NCBI GenBank assembly: GCA_963665395.2
Contig: OY762251.1
Location: 4,340,001 to 4,404,000, forward strand
Source: Bin87 sp963665395
Lineage (GTDB): Bacteria > Chloroflexota > Dehalococcoidia > Lucifugimonadales > UBA3495
DNA length: 64,000 nt
Reading direction: 5' to 3'
In this document: piece after piece, positions 16,246 to 26,405 of the stretch
Layout: each line of letters opens with the position of its first letter
Position numbering within the stretch: position 1 is the first letter of the stretch
The notes under the pieces: generated by a model
Databases searched by the model: none
Seen by the model: the letters and a program-made list of their open reading frames with translations, nothing else
Told to the model about the DNA's origin: nothing
Made by a program: the position numbers and the translations under genes

Positions 16246-17637
16246 ATGGGAACCAGCGTGGATGCCGTGGGAATAGTCCTGGCCGCCGGACGGGGCGGCA
16301 GGATGCGTTCGCGCAAACCGAAACCCCTGCATCGCGCCGCCGGAAAGGAGCTGATCCGCTACCCGGTTGATTTGCTGTCAGCTTGCGGAGTGGAGCGCAT
16401 CGTCGTCGTAACCTCACCGGAAAACCGCGACGCGATATGCGAACTGTTTGGGGAAAGCGTCCAGTACGCAATCCAACCCACGCCCAAGGGAACCGGGGAT
16501 GCCCTAGCCTGCGGTCTGGCCGCGCTACGCGCTCTTCCTTCGATGCTGGTGGTATTACCCGGAGACGCTCCACTGGTCCTCCCCAAATCGGTGCGGGCCC
16601 TGGTGGAGGACCACTGCGAAAACGCCGGGCGTTGCATGTCCATTCTGTCCGCCACCGATGTCTTCGCCGGCGATTTGGGGCGCATCCGGCGAGGCGGCGC
16701 AAAGGAACCCGGAGGCTCCGCTCCAGTCACTGCCATCATCGAGGCGGCCGACGTGGCAGACGCCACAGCCGGCCCGGAGGAAGTTAACGCGGGAGTGTAC
16801 TGTTTCGACGGCCAATGGCTGGCCGAAACCATCGGATCCATTCGCCCGGCAGCGTCGGGTGAGTTCTACCTGACCGCGTTGGCCGCCATCGCCAGCGGCG
16901 CAGGGGATGGAGTGGCCGCGTTACCCGTGGCATTTGCCGACGAGGCCATGGGAGTGAATGACCGGAAGCAATTGGCGGCCGCCGAAACGGTGCTACGGGA
17001 CCGCATTAACCTCCACTGGATGGAGTCGGGCGTCACCATTATCGATACGGCCACGACCTATATTGACGCCGATGTGACCATCGGCTGCGATACGGTGGTG
17101 CTGCCCAACACCATGCTGTCCGGGGAAACGGTCATCGGCGAGGACTGCGAGATTGGTCCTAACTCCGTCGTGCGTGATACGCTCATCGGAGATCGCTGCC
17201 GCATCGTCGCCTCGACGCTGGAGGGATCCAGGGTGGAATCCGACGTTGACATCGGCCCCTACAGCCATCTGCGTCCCGGCTCACTGATTGAGACCGGTGC
17301 GCATCTCGGCAACTACGTGGAAGTCAAGAATAGTCGGGTCGGCGCCGATACCGCCGCCGGACATTTTTCCTATCTCGGCGATGCCGACATCGGGGTGGGC
17401 GTGAACATCGGCGCCGGAACCATCACCTGCAACTACGACGGAGTAGAAAAACACCGGACTGTCATCGGCGATGGGGCCTTTATCGGCAGCGATACCATGC
17501 TGGTGGCCCCTGTGACGGTGGGAGATGGCGCTGCCACCGGCGCCGGCGCGGTGGTGATCCGGGATGTTCCGGAGGCTAGACGAGCGGTCGGCGTTCCTGC
17601 TAGACTCCTGCCACCACCGGAAAAGGAGCAAGGTTAA
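16246..17637 (+). CDS. glmU: Bifunctional UDP-GlcNAc pyrophosphorylase / glucosamine-1-phosphate N-acetyltransferase
   Basis: ATG 16246 is chosen because AGGA lies 5 bases upstream; the alternative GTG 16225 would overlap dnaN. The first half is a nucleotidyltransferase with LAAGRGGRMRSRKPKPLH near residue 13, PTPKGTGDAL and VLPGDAPLV. The second half is a left-handed beta-helix of hexapeptides (from about 250) with the acetyltransferase block NYVEVKNSRV and GHFSYLGDADIG, which includes the catalytic His, then NIGAGTITCNYDG. It makes UDP-GlcNAc for envelope polymers. Length (463) is normal. Only a short gap separates it from dnaN. Confidence 0.95.
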   Translation: MGTSVDAVGIVLAAGRGGRMRSRKPKPLHRAAGKELIRYPVDLLSACGVERIVVVTSPENRDAICELFGESVQYAIQPTPKGTGDALACGLAALRALPSMLVVLPGDAPLVLPKSVRALVEDHCENAGRCMSILSATDVFAGDLGRIRRGGAKEPGGSAPVTAIIEAADVADATAGPEEVNAGVYCFDGQWLAETIGSIRPAASGEFYLTALAAIASGAGDGVAALPVAFADEAMGVNDRKQLAAAETVLRDRINLHWMESGVTIIDTATTYIDADVTIGCDTVVLPNTMLSGETVIGEDCEIGPNSVVRDTLIGDRCRIVASTLEGSRVESDVDIGPYSHLRPGSLIETGAHLGNYVEVKNSRVGADTAAGHFSYLGDADIGVGVNIGAGTITCNYDGVEKHRTVIGDGAFIGSDTMLVAPVTVGDGAATGAGAVVIRDVPEARRAVGVPARLLPPPEKEQG

Positions 17638-17661
17638 CTGCGTCGGCAGAGGGCCATCGGC

Positions 17662-18909
17662 TTGGATACTGATAGTAGCTTACCACCGTTATTGTTCCTG
17701 GCAGCATCGCTGCTGATTTTCGCTTGGACGAGCATCGCGGTTACGTCGCGCCGGCAACCGCCTACTTTCGCGGTGCTGTGGGCGCAACCCCGGTCCCCGG
17801 GCATAGTCGTGCTGCGGGTGATTGTTGCCGCAACGACGGGTGTGTCGGCGCTCGGTCTTACCTCGGCGTTGGCGCCCGGCTGGCCCACGCCGGTTCTCTT
17901 GCTGGCGGCGGCCCCGGCCGCTGCCGCCGCTCTGATTATCCTGCACCTCCTGGTAGAACGCTGGGCTACGCTATTCCCCGGCGCGGCGCGACGCTTCGCG
18001 TACCCGGGCCGTTGGCTGTCCGACTCTACCGCGTCTCCCAGCAATGGGGTCTCATCACCTGCCAACGGAACCAACGGACAACCCATGTCGCCGGATACGC
18101 GGCTATCGGACCCGAACCGGGCCAATTTGGAACCGCCGCCGCTGACGCCCGCCGAAATCATGAGACTGGACCCCCAGGACATCCACATGGTGCGTTCCAT
18201 CAGCCGGATGGACGATCTGGATGTCAGGGAAATCATGGTGTCCAGCCTGGACGTCGCCGCGGTTGCCGTGTCCTCCTCCATGGAAGAATTAGTGGGCGTA
18301 TTGGTTTCGACCAAGCACAGCCGCCTGCCGGTCTATCGCGGCACGATGGACGACGTGGTGGGCATAATCCACATCAGCGACGTGCTGCTGACCCTGGCCA
18401 GCGGGCCGTCGGAGGTATCCATCGAAAGCATCATGCGGGAGCCGGAGTTCGTGGCTGAGAATATGGCGGTGGACGACCTGCTGCACCTGATGCGCGAAAA
18501 GAATCTCCAAATGGCCATCGTGGTCGATGAATACGGCGGGGTCGAGGGGATAGTTACCCTGGAGGACGTGCTGGAGGAAATCGTTGGCGACATCGATGAC
18601 GAATTCGATGACGGTTCCGATGAACCAACGGCCATGGGCGACGGTTCCTGGGTGGTGAACGCCACCATGCCGGTTGACGACCTGGCGCAGGCCGTGGGCA
18701 TAGAACTGGACCACGGCGACGTGAATACTATCGGCGGTTACGTCTATACCCGACTGGGGCGCATGGCGTCTGTGGGCGATGCGGTCACCGCAGCCGGCGT
18801 CACCATCGAAGTTACGCAGGTGCGCGGGCGGCGGATCCACCAGTTGCGGGTGGCTACCGGCGATGCGGGACTCAGCAGGGAGAACCGAACCAGCGTGGAA
18901 AGCGTTTAG
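17662..18909 (+). CDS. CBS-domain membrane protein with CorC/HlyC transporter-associated domain
   Basis: The start is TTG 17662 with GAGGG 8 bases before it, 24 bases after glmU. The N-terminus has three hydrophobic segments (about 9-26, 49-70, 74-97). A flexible linker follows, then MVRSISRMDDLDVREIMVS, which leads into a CBS pair (about 195-310), and a CorC_HlyC domain (about 325-400, GSWVVNATMPVDDLAQAVGI and NTIGGYVYTRLGRM). Full CNNM/MgpA transporters have a DUF21 core of four helices; here the core is short and divergent. A role in Mg2+ or other cation homeostasis is likely. Confidence 0.85.
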   Translation: MDTDSSLPPLLFLAASLLIFAWTSIAVTSRRQPPTFAVLWAQPRSPGIVVLRVIVAATTGVSALGLTSALAPGWPTPVLLLAAAPAAAAALIILHLLVERWATLFPGAARRFAYPGRWLSDSTASPSNGVSSPANGTNGQPMSPDTRLSDPNRANLEPPPLTPAEIMRLDPQDIHMVRSISRMDDLDVREIMVSSLDVAAVAVSSSMEELVGVLVSTKHSRLPVYRGTMDDVVGIIHISDVLLTLASGPSEVSIESIMREPEFVAENMAVDDLLHLMREKNLQMAIVVDEYGGVEGIVTLEDVLEEIVGDIDDEFDDGSDEPTAMGDGSWVVNATMPVDDLAQAVGIELDHGDVNTIGGYVYTRLGRMASVGDAVTAAGVTIEVTQVRGRRIHQLRVATGDAGLSRENRTSVESV

Positions 18910-18917
18910 CCGGGAAA

Positions 18918-19679
18918 TTACTTCACGCCAATCAGTTCCCCGCTCAACACCAGGAAATGGTCGTACAGGCCTGACGGGACGGGGACGACCAGGTGGACGG
19001 TAGCGCGCTCTGTGCTATTGAGGCGCAAAGCGGAAGCCGGGATGACCTCGCTGTGAGTGGCGGCGTAGAGGTAGTGTTGCTCGGCGGTATTGACGAACAT
19101 CAGCACTTCTTGACCGCTGCTCAACAATTCTCCCGACCGGGACAGGCTGCTGAAACTGTGGGAGCCTTTCCCAGCAGGGCCAAAGAGCCACATGGCCCCG
19201 CGCTCTCCTGGATTGGCCGAAATTGTCGAGTAACCCGCCGCCGGATTGTCGCCGGAAGCGTAGCTGACTATTGTGCTGCCGGTAACCCGCAATTCGTCCA
19301 GTTTCACGTCGATGCCCAGCCCTGGAACTATCAGGCGAGAAGCCGGGGGTTGCGTACCCACCGGCCAGGCGGCGTTGCTGGGCATGGGGTTATAGTTCAA
19401 CTCTTCGATCCGGCGATCAAATGCGCCGGCTGGCAGGGCAACGGAGGATACGCCAACCCCGTTTTTGGCTCCCTTGGGGGAAGCTTCCAGCAAAACGGCG
19501 CCAGGGGCGCGGGCAGCGTAGTCATCCAGACCGGATCGGAGCCAGAAGAGATGACCGTAGTAGGCGATTCCGGCGGCGCACAGCAACCCGCCGGCGATCA
19601 GGAGTGATATTCCTACCCAGCGCAGCCCGTAGTATTGAGCGTGGCTGCGCATCTGCATATAGTCCAGTCCAATCTGCAT
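18918..19679 (-). CDS. Sortase-fold membrane protein lacking the catalytic triad
   Basis: From ATG 19679 the product has 253 residues: a single N-terminal membrane helix (about 20-41) and an extracytoplasmic domain. SRLIVPGLGIDVKLDELRV (114-132) is the opening strand of the sortase fold (IPxLgIdxxV), NPGERGAMWLF (156-166) is the place of the sortase IAGH block, and ATVHLVVPVPSGLYDHFLVL (226-245) the place of TLxTC...R. The catalytic His, Cys and Arg are all replaced (LFGP, VHLVV, DHFLV). It may be a structural or binding protein derived from sortase. The ATG choice is uncertain (19658 and 19652 are alternatives). Confidence 0.6.
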   Translation of the reverse strand: MQIGLDYMQMRSHAQYYGLRWVGISLLIAGGLLCAAGIAYYGHLFWLRSGLDDYAARAPGAVLLEASPKGAKNGVGVSSVALPAGAFDRRIEELNYNPMPSNAAWPVGTQPPASRLIVPGLGIDVKLDELRVTGSTIVSYASGDNPAAGYSTISANPGERGAMWLFGPAGKGSHSFSSLSRSGELLSSGQEVLMFVNTAEQHYLYAATHSEVIPASALRLNSTERATVHLVVPVPSGLYDHFLVLSGELIGVK

Positions 19680-19801
19680 ATCGAAATCCCAAATGTGGCG
19701 CGGGTCGTCGGCGTCCCTGGTGGTCGGCCCACGCCCAAAAAGACAACAACATTTCACCGGCGCACAATCGGGATGCGCCGGCTCCGCAGGTTCCGGTCGG
19801 G

Positions 19802-19996
19802 TCAGTGCCGACCGGCGCGGATTGGTTCGTTCACGAAGATATCGCCGTTGCGGATCTTGATGTTGTAACCGCAACCGGGATTGGTGCAAGTCCAGGCCTT
19901 GTAGTGGACCGGCGCGCCCTGGGCGCCATAATCGGACAACGGCACCAAGGAACCGATGTTACACTGATGACAAGCTGGCCACTCCATTGCTTCCAC
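19802..19996 (-). CDS. Small zinc-ribbon protein
   Basis: A 64-residue protein with CHQC near residue 9 and CTNPGC near 37, forming a four-cysteine zinc ribbon, and the tail NIKIRNGDIFVNEPI. GTG 19996 is preferred because GGGAGG lies 7 bases upstream; TTG 19999 and ATG 19987 are also in frame. It may bind nucleic acid or a protein partner. Its neighbour 120 bases downstream is the sortase-like gene on the same strand, but an operon is not proven. Confidence 0.65.
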   Translation of the reverse strand: MEAMEWPACHQCNIGSLVPLSDYGAQGAPVHYKAWTCTNPGCGYNIKIRNGDIFVNEPIRAGRH

Positions 19997-20112
19997 CAAG
20001 GTTACCTCCCTTATCCGGCGCTTACCGGATTTGCGAAACGGAGTATAGCGATTTCCCTGAACCGATTGCCTACGTTGTGAGATGCACTTTTGGCCGTTTA
20101 TTTCTCGAAGCC

Positions 20113-20152
20113 CAAGAAAACAGACCGGGGCGAGGCACAGCCTCGCCCCGGT
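20113..20152 (-). terminator. Rho-independent terminator of rpoD
   Basis: On the minus strand a perfect 12-bp stem ACCGGGGCGAGG / CCTCGCCCCGGT with a 5-base loop (20124-20152) is followed by CTGTTTTCTT. It lies 37 bases after the rpoD stop and would end the dnaG-rpoD transcript. Confidence 0.85.
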
Positions 20153-20188
20153 GTTGACGGTTACTCAGGCAACGCGCCGCCGGCGTGA

Positions 20189-21964
<1,776 letters not shown>

Positions 21965-21975
21965 ACACCCCTCCG

Positions 21976-23811
21976 TTATGGTTGGCGCGGCGAACTCGAC
22001 GGCAACAGGCGGTCGATCTCGCCGAGGCGATTATTGTCATTCCGCAATTGATCGGCGACCGGAGACTCCAAGTCTTGAAGGTCATCCAACACTGCGGACA
22101 GCTGTGAAATTTCTTGTTTCAGGTACTCCTTTTCGATCCTGAGTCGGATTTGCTGCCAGGCCCGCTCCAGATTGACCGGACTGGACAGCATCAACTCGCT
22201 GTTGCGGAGCAGATTGAGATGGGACTCCAGTTCCGGGGCCACGGTTGACCCATTTGCCCGGTCGTCAGTCCCATCGATGAATACGCTGCGGTAGATTTCT
22301 TGGTTCTCGGAACGGCTGAACCACTCCGGCGCTACCATGGCCACCTCATCCGGGTTCAGAGCGTCGCCGTGCTGCAACAGTAGCGCCAGCAGCTTTTCCT
22401 CGATGGCGCTTTCGTCGCGCAAGGGCGGCGGCGCGGCGTCGTCTGCGCTACCGGGCGCCGGCTGACCGCGCCGGGAGCTGGCAGACTGGCGGGCAATGGT
22501 GGGCATTGCCGCGCGGAGCGTTTCGCCATTCACGGATAGCCGGGTCGCCAACTCGTCAAGATACATATCGCGCCGGATGGCGTCCGGTATCTGCGCCACG
22601 AATCGGACCATGGTTTGGGCTACCCAAGCCCGGCCGTCGGCGCTGTCCAGGTCCGTCCGTTCCGACAGGGAAGCCAGCAAATAATCAAACAGGGTAGCCG
22701 CGCTTTCCACGAAGACCGGCCATTGCTCCGGCGATTGACGGATGAAATCGTCGGGGTCCTGGCCGCCCGGCAATTCGGCTACGCGCAGTTCCAGAGCTTC
22801 CGGCTGTTGCAAGACCGACGCGCCGGGCTGCTGCGCCGCTCTCGCGTTGCGCTGTTCAAAAACGCCCCAGGACGATTCCAGGCTGCGCAGGGTAGCGTTG
22901 CGTCCGGCCGGATCCCCGTCGAGGGCCATGGTGACTTGGCTCGTCAAGCGGCGCACCAGATCAACCTGGCGCTCGGTGAGGGCCGTGCCCATGGACGCCA
23001 CCACGTTGTCAAACCCGTGCTGGTGGGCCATTACGGCGTCCATGTAGCCTTCGACGATGACCGCGCCGTGCTGACGCACCGGCTCTTTGGCCAGGTGCAT
23101 GGCGAACAGGATGCGGGATTTGTCAAACACGGGCGTTCTCGGAGTGTTCAGATATTTTGGAGTGACGGAATCATCCAGGGCGCGGCTGCCGAACCCGGCG
23201 ACCCGCGCCTCCCAATCCCGGATGGGGATCATCAGGCGGCCCCGGAACAGGTCGTAGTGGCGTCCGTCGTCGGTTTCCCGGGCCAGGCCGGCTTCGGCGA
23301 TCAGTTCCGGTTCATACCCGGCCCCGGTCAGATGGGCCAGCAGGCGGTTGTCGCGGGGCGGGCTGTAACCGAACTCAAAGACTTGCAATGAGCGGTCGGT
23401 TACGCCGCGGCGATACAGGTAATCGCGCACAAACTCGGCTTCCGGCGTCGTCAGGGCTTGCTGAAAGAACTGCCGCGCCGCATCGTTGATTTCGAAGAGT
23501 CGCCGCGAACGCCCGCCAGATTCCTGCTGGTTGACGATATTGACGCCGACGCGAGCGCCGAGGCGATGCAGGGCCTCCCGGAAATCCACCCGGTCGGCCT
23601 TCATGACGAAGGAAAAGGCGTCACCGCCGTCGGCGCAAGCCCCAAAGCATCGCCAGGATTGCCGATCCGGGAACACGTAGAAAGACGGCGTTCGTTCCTG
23701 ATGGAAGGGGCAGTTCGCCTTGAACGAACCGCCCGAGCGCTGCAACTGCACGTAACCGGCGATCAATTCGACGATGTCCAGCCGGCTCTTTACGTCGTCA
23801 ATCTGGGTCAT
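21976..23811 (-). CDS. dnaG: DNA primase
   Basis: I start at ATG 23811 (MTQIDDVKSRLDIVELI), the usual DnaG start; the longer frame adds 17 unlike residues. The CHC2 zinc domain is at the N-terminus (NCPFHQERTPSF with Cys34 and His37, then CFGAC; the last pair is spaced C-x3-C rather than the usual C-x2-C). The TOPRIM core has VEGYMDAV (catalytic Glu) and ALDGDPAG (DxD). The C-terminal helicase-binding part is about 430-611. It makes RNA primers for replication. Co-transcribed with rpoD. Confidence 0.95.
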   Translation of the reverse strand: MTQIDDVKSRLDIVELIAGYVQLQRSGGSFKANCPFHQERTPSFYVFPDRQSWRCFGACADGGDAFSFVMKADRVDFREALHRLGARVGVNIVNQQESGGRSRRLFEINDAARQFFQQALTTPEAEFVRDYLYRRGVTDRSLQVFEFGYSPPRDNRLLAHLTGAGYEPELIAEAGLARETDDGRHYDLFRGRLMIPIRDWEARVAGFGSRALDDSVTPKYLNTPRTPVFDKSRILFAMHLAKEPVRQHGAVIVEGYMDAVMAHQHGFDNVVASMGTALTERQVDLVRRLTSQVTMALDGDPAGRNATLRSLESSWGVFEQRNARAAQQPGASVLQQPEALELRVAELPGGQDPDDFIRQSPEQWPVFVESAATLFDYLLASLSERTDLDSADGRAWVAQTMVRFVAQIPDAIRRDMYLDELATRLSVNGETLRAAMPTIARQSASSRRGQPAPGSADDAAPPPLRDESAIEEKLLALLLQHGDALNPDEVAMVAPEWFSRSENQEIYRSVFIDGTDDRANGSTVAPELESHLNLLRNSELMLSSPVNLERAWQQIRLRIEKEYLKQEISQLSAVLDDLQDLESPVADQLRNDNNRLGEIDRLLPSSSPRQP

Positions 23812-23935
23812 ACCGCCAAGCCGCCGAGTAGGGAATATTGGGCCGACCTTATTGTAACACAAAATCCATAACGGCGCTGCATGGATCTCATTGGATGGCG
23901 GCGAAACGGGAAATTACGGCCGGCGTCCGCACACT

Positions 23936-24760
23936 TTAGCCCCTTCTGCGGCGGCGGCCCGGCAGACCCGGATACGTCCCTTCTTCCAACACCCACCGCA
24001 ACCGCTGCGCCAACGCCCGCACCTCCGCGCCGTCCAACAGGGACAGCAGCTCCGCCACCTCGCCGGCCGGGGCCAGCAACTGGCCGCAAAGCCGACGCAG
24101 CGGCTCAAGCAACCGCTCCGGTATCGGCTCGTCGGCGAAATCCCAGATGGCAGTGCGGATCTTGGTATCAGAGTGAAAGGTCAGCCCGTGGTCGATGCCC
24201 CACAATTTCCCATCAACGGCCCGAATGACGTGCTCCGGCTTGCGGTCGGTGTTGTTGGCCACCAGGTCGAAACAGCACATCGTCCGCAACTGGTCGGCGT
24301 CGCACTCTGCGAGGGTTTCCCGTGTGATGGTGTAGTAGTTTTCCCGGGGATCGTGGTCAACGTACAATTGCACGGAGCCGATACCCCCGGGGCCTTCGCG
24401 GATGACGGTCAGCGGGATGAAGTCCCAGCCGAGGATGCTGCTGAGGAGATACGCGGCGTACTCCCGCTTGTAAAGGGTGCCCGACGGAAAATCCCACAGG
24501 GGCCATTCGCCCTGTCTGGGCTTGTAGATGGCCAAGCCGTACCGGTCGCCAAGGGTCAACTCGGCCAGATAGGTGTAGTTGGAGCCCCGGCGCGTGAGGT
24601 CACAACTGCCGATATCTCCGTACCGGAGCAGGTCAAGATCTGATGTCCCGTCGGCGTTCACGGGAATCGGCGCGCCACGGAGCCGGTCAGCCGGTTTCAA
24701 ACACGGCGTGGCCGTTGGCTCGGGCGCAGCGGTGCCCGTCGGGATCGATGGGCGCTCCAC
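23936..24760 (-). CDS. SCO1664 family protein (PI3/4-kinase-like fold)
   Basis: Family blocks: YGLAIYKPRQGEWPLWDFP (nucleotide-binding lysine), LYKREYAAYLLSSILGWDFI, CCFDLVANNTDRKPEHVI (catalytic-loop-like D..N) and GIDHGLTFH (DFG-like Asp). The family was defined in actinobacteria, where it sits beside DUF3090 and a phosphatase; here it overlaps the DUF3090 gene. The overlap of 74 bases suggests the true start may be GTG 24661 (just before NADGTSDLDLLRYGDI) rather than ATG 24760. Its substrate is unknown; it may phosphorylate a protein or small molecule. Confidence 0.82.
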   Translation of the reverse strand: MERPSIPTGTAAPEPTATPCLKPADRLRGAPIPVNADGTSDLDLLRYGDIGSCDLTRRGSNYTYLAELTLGDRYGLAIYKPRQGEWPLWDFPSGTLYKREYAAYLLSSILGWDFIPLTVIREGPGGIGSVQLYVDHDPRENYYTITRETLAECDADQLRTMCCFDLVANNTDRKPEHVIRAVDGKLWGIDHGLTFHSDTKIRTAIWDFADEPIPERLLEPLRRLCGQLLAPAGEVAELLSLLDGAEVRALAQRLRWVLEEGTYPGLPGRRRRRG

Positions 24761-25220
24761 ACAGGAAGCAGGGGGGCCGGCCGGCGGCGCAGATGCGCAA
24801 CACCTCGTCGGCCAGGTTGGACGTCTGGGCCATGGTCATCCAGAAGCTGACGGAAGTTTGCGCCCCGGCGTCGGGATCATCCTCATCGCCTTCAAAGGCG
24901 TGGATGACGAAGCAATTGGCGTCCGGGTCGTATTGCAACTGCATCTGCCGGGCGTGGAAATCCTGTTCCAGCGGATCGCCCATCCACGGGGCTTCGCCGG
25001 GGGCGCTCTCCTTTCCAGCCGCGGCATCGCCCAACTGGCGCACCGCCTGTTGCAAATACAAACCCAACTGCAACAGTTGCTCTTTCTCCAGCCAGATATA
25101 GGACTGGGCCCGGCCGGCTTCTGCAACCAACCGGAAAGTGCGCCGTCCCGGCCGCCCGAAGGTTTCGGCGGACACGGTTTGGACAGCGCCCAACTTGTAA
25201 CGGACTTCGCGTTCGGCCAT
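24687..25220 (-). CDS. DUF3090 family protein
   Basis: The 177-residue product has the family start VRYKLGAVQTVSAETFGRPG, GRRTFRLVAEAG, SYIWLEKEQLLQLGLYLQQA, and a C-terminal zinc-ribbon-like end with CxLCGxPIDPDGHxCxRxNGH (cysteines near 158, 161 and 172), as in actinobacterial members. It overlaps the downstream SCO1664 gene. In Actinobacteria these two proteins are encoded together with a histidine phosphatase; the phosphatase gene is not here. Function unknown. Confidence 0.88.
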   Translation of the reverse strand: MAEREVRYKLGAVQTVSAETFGRPGRRTFRLVAEAGRAQSYIWLEKEQLLQLGLYLQQAVRQLGDAAAGKESAPGEAPWMGDPLEQDFHARQMQLQYDPDANCFVIHAFEGDEDDPDAGAQTSVSFWMTMAQTSNLADEVLRICAAGRPPCFLCGAPIDPDGHRCARANGHAVFETG

Positions 25221-25272
25221 GGCGGTATGATAGTCGCCGGGGCAAATGCTGGCAAGGGGCAGGGTTCTCGGG

Positions 25273-26283
25273 TTAATACTCCAGCATCATCCGCTGCAAC
25301 TCGGCCGGGTCCCCGGTGCGGGTCAACGCCAGCATCAGCAGGATGCGCGCCTTCTTGGGATGCAGATTGTCGGCCACGATGTAACCCTGTTCCACGAAAC
25401 GGCGGGTTTGCACCACGCGGCCCGTGCCCACGTGGGTAGCCAAAACCACCGGCACCTGGGCGGCGATGGCCCGTTGCAACCCCGCCATGAAGGTCGAGGG
25501 GGAGCCGCCGCTGCCCAAACCAGCGGCGATAATGCCGTCAACGCCGGCTTCCACCAAGGCATCGATAACCTTGCCGTCTGCGCCGGCGTAGGCGTAGGCG
25601 ATGTCAACCTGGGGCAGGCGGTCCACGCCGTTGAGGTCAAACTCGGAATCCGCCGTGTGCCGCTGCTCCGGCCGTCGGTAATAGGCTACCTTACCATCGG
25701 CGTCCGCGTATCCCAGAAAACCCATGTGACCGGATTGGAAGGTCTCCACGCGATAGGAGTCGGTTTTGGTCACGTCACGGGCCGATTGGATCTCGTTGTT
25801 CAGCACCACCAGCGCGCCCCGGCCGGCCGATTGCTTGGCCGCCGCCACCCGCACGGCGTCCAGCAGGTTGTTGTCGGCATCGGTGCCCATGGCCGAGGGC
25901 GGGCGCATCGCTCCCGTTACCACGACGGGCCGGGCGTCCCGCACCGTCAGGTTCAGGAAATAGGCGGTTTCTTCCAAGGTGGCGGTGCCGTGGGTCACCG
26001 CCGCGCCGGCGGCTTCCGCGTCGGCGGCGAAGCGCTCGTTGATACGGTTCGCCAGGATCAGCCAGTGGTTGGGATAGACCTCGGTGCTGCCGACGTTGAT
26101 GATCTGCTCGGTCACCACGTCGGCCAGCGCGTTGGCTTCCGGCACGCGGGCCAGCATCTCGTCAATGGTCAACTGATGTCCCTGATAGCTGTAGTTGGCG
26201 AAATCGGTGCGATTCTCACCCACGAAGGATATGGTGCCCCCGGTTCCGAACAAATACACCCGGCGCCTGTTTTCATGTGCCAT
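25273..26283 (-). CDS. L-asparaginase-like amidohydrolase
   Basis: ATG 26283 has a perfect AAGGAGG 8 bases upstream. The 336-residue product has YLFGTGGTISF with nucleophile Thr17, THGTATLEETAYFL (97-110), VVVTGAMRPPSAMGTDADNNLLDAV and ARDVTKTDSYRVETF (catalytic Lys in DVTKT). In classical asparaginases the second block is H-G-T-D-T; here the Asp (substrate amino-group contact) is Ala101. The enzyme probably still hydrolyses an amide, but asparagine may not be the best substrate. Stands alone. Confidence 0.85.
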   Translation of the reverse strand: MAHENRRRVYLFGTGGTISFVGENRTDFANYSYQGHQLTIDEMLARVPEANALADVVTEQIINVGSTEVYPNHWLILANRINERFAADAEAAGAAVTHGTATLEETAYFLNLTVRDARPVVVTGAMRPPSAMGTDADNNLLDAVRVAAAKQSAGRGALVVLNNEIQSARDVTKTDSYRVETFQSGHMGFLGYADADGKVAYYRRPEQRHTADSEFDLNGVDRLPQVDIAYAYAGADGKVIDALVEAGVDGIIAAGLGSGGSPSTFMAGLQRAIAAQVPVVLATHVGTGRVVQTRRFVEQGYIVADNLHPKKARILLMLALTRTGDPAELQRMMLEY

Positions 26284-26405
26284 GTAGATCCTCCTTAGTC
26301 GGCCTTCCCGGCAAGGATAACACCAATTGACAACTGACCGGGGGCTACCTACCATCCCGCTATTGGCACTGCCCGTTCCGTTGGCAGCCCGGCGAGGGGG
26401 AACTT

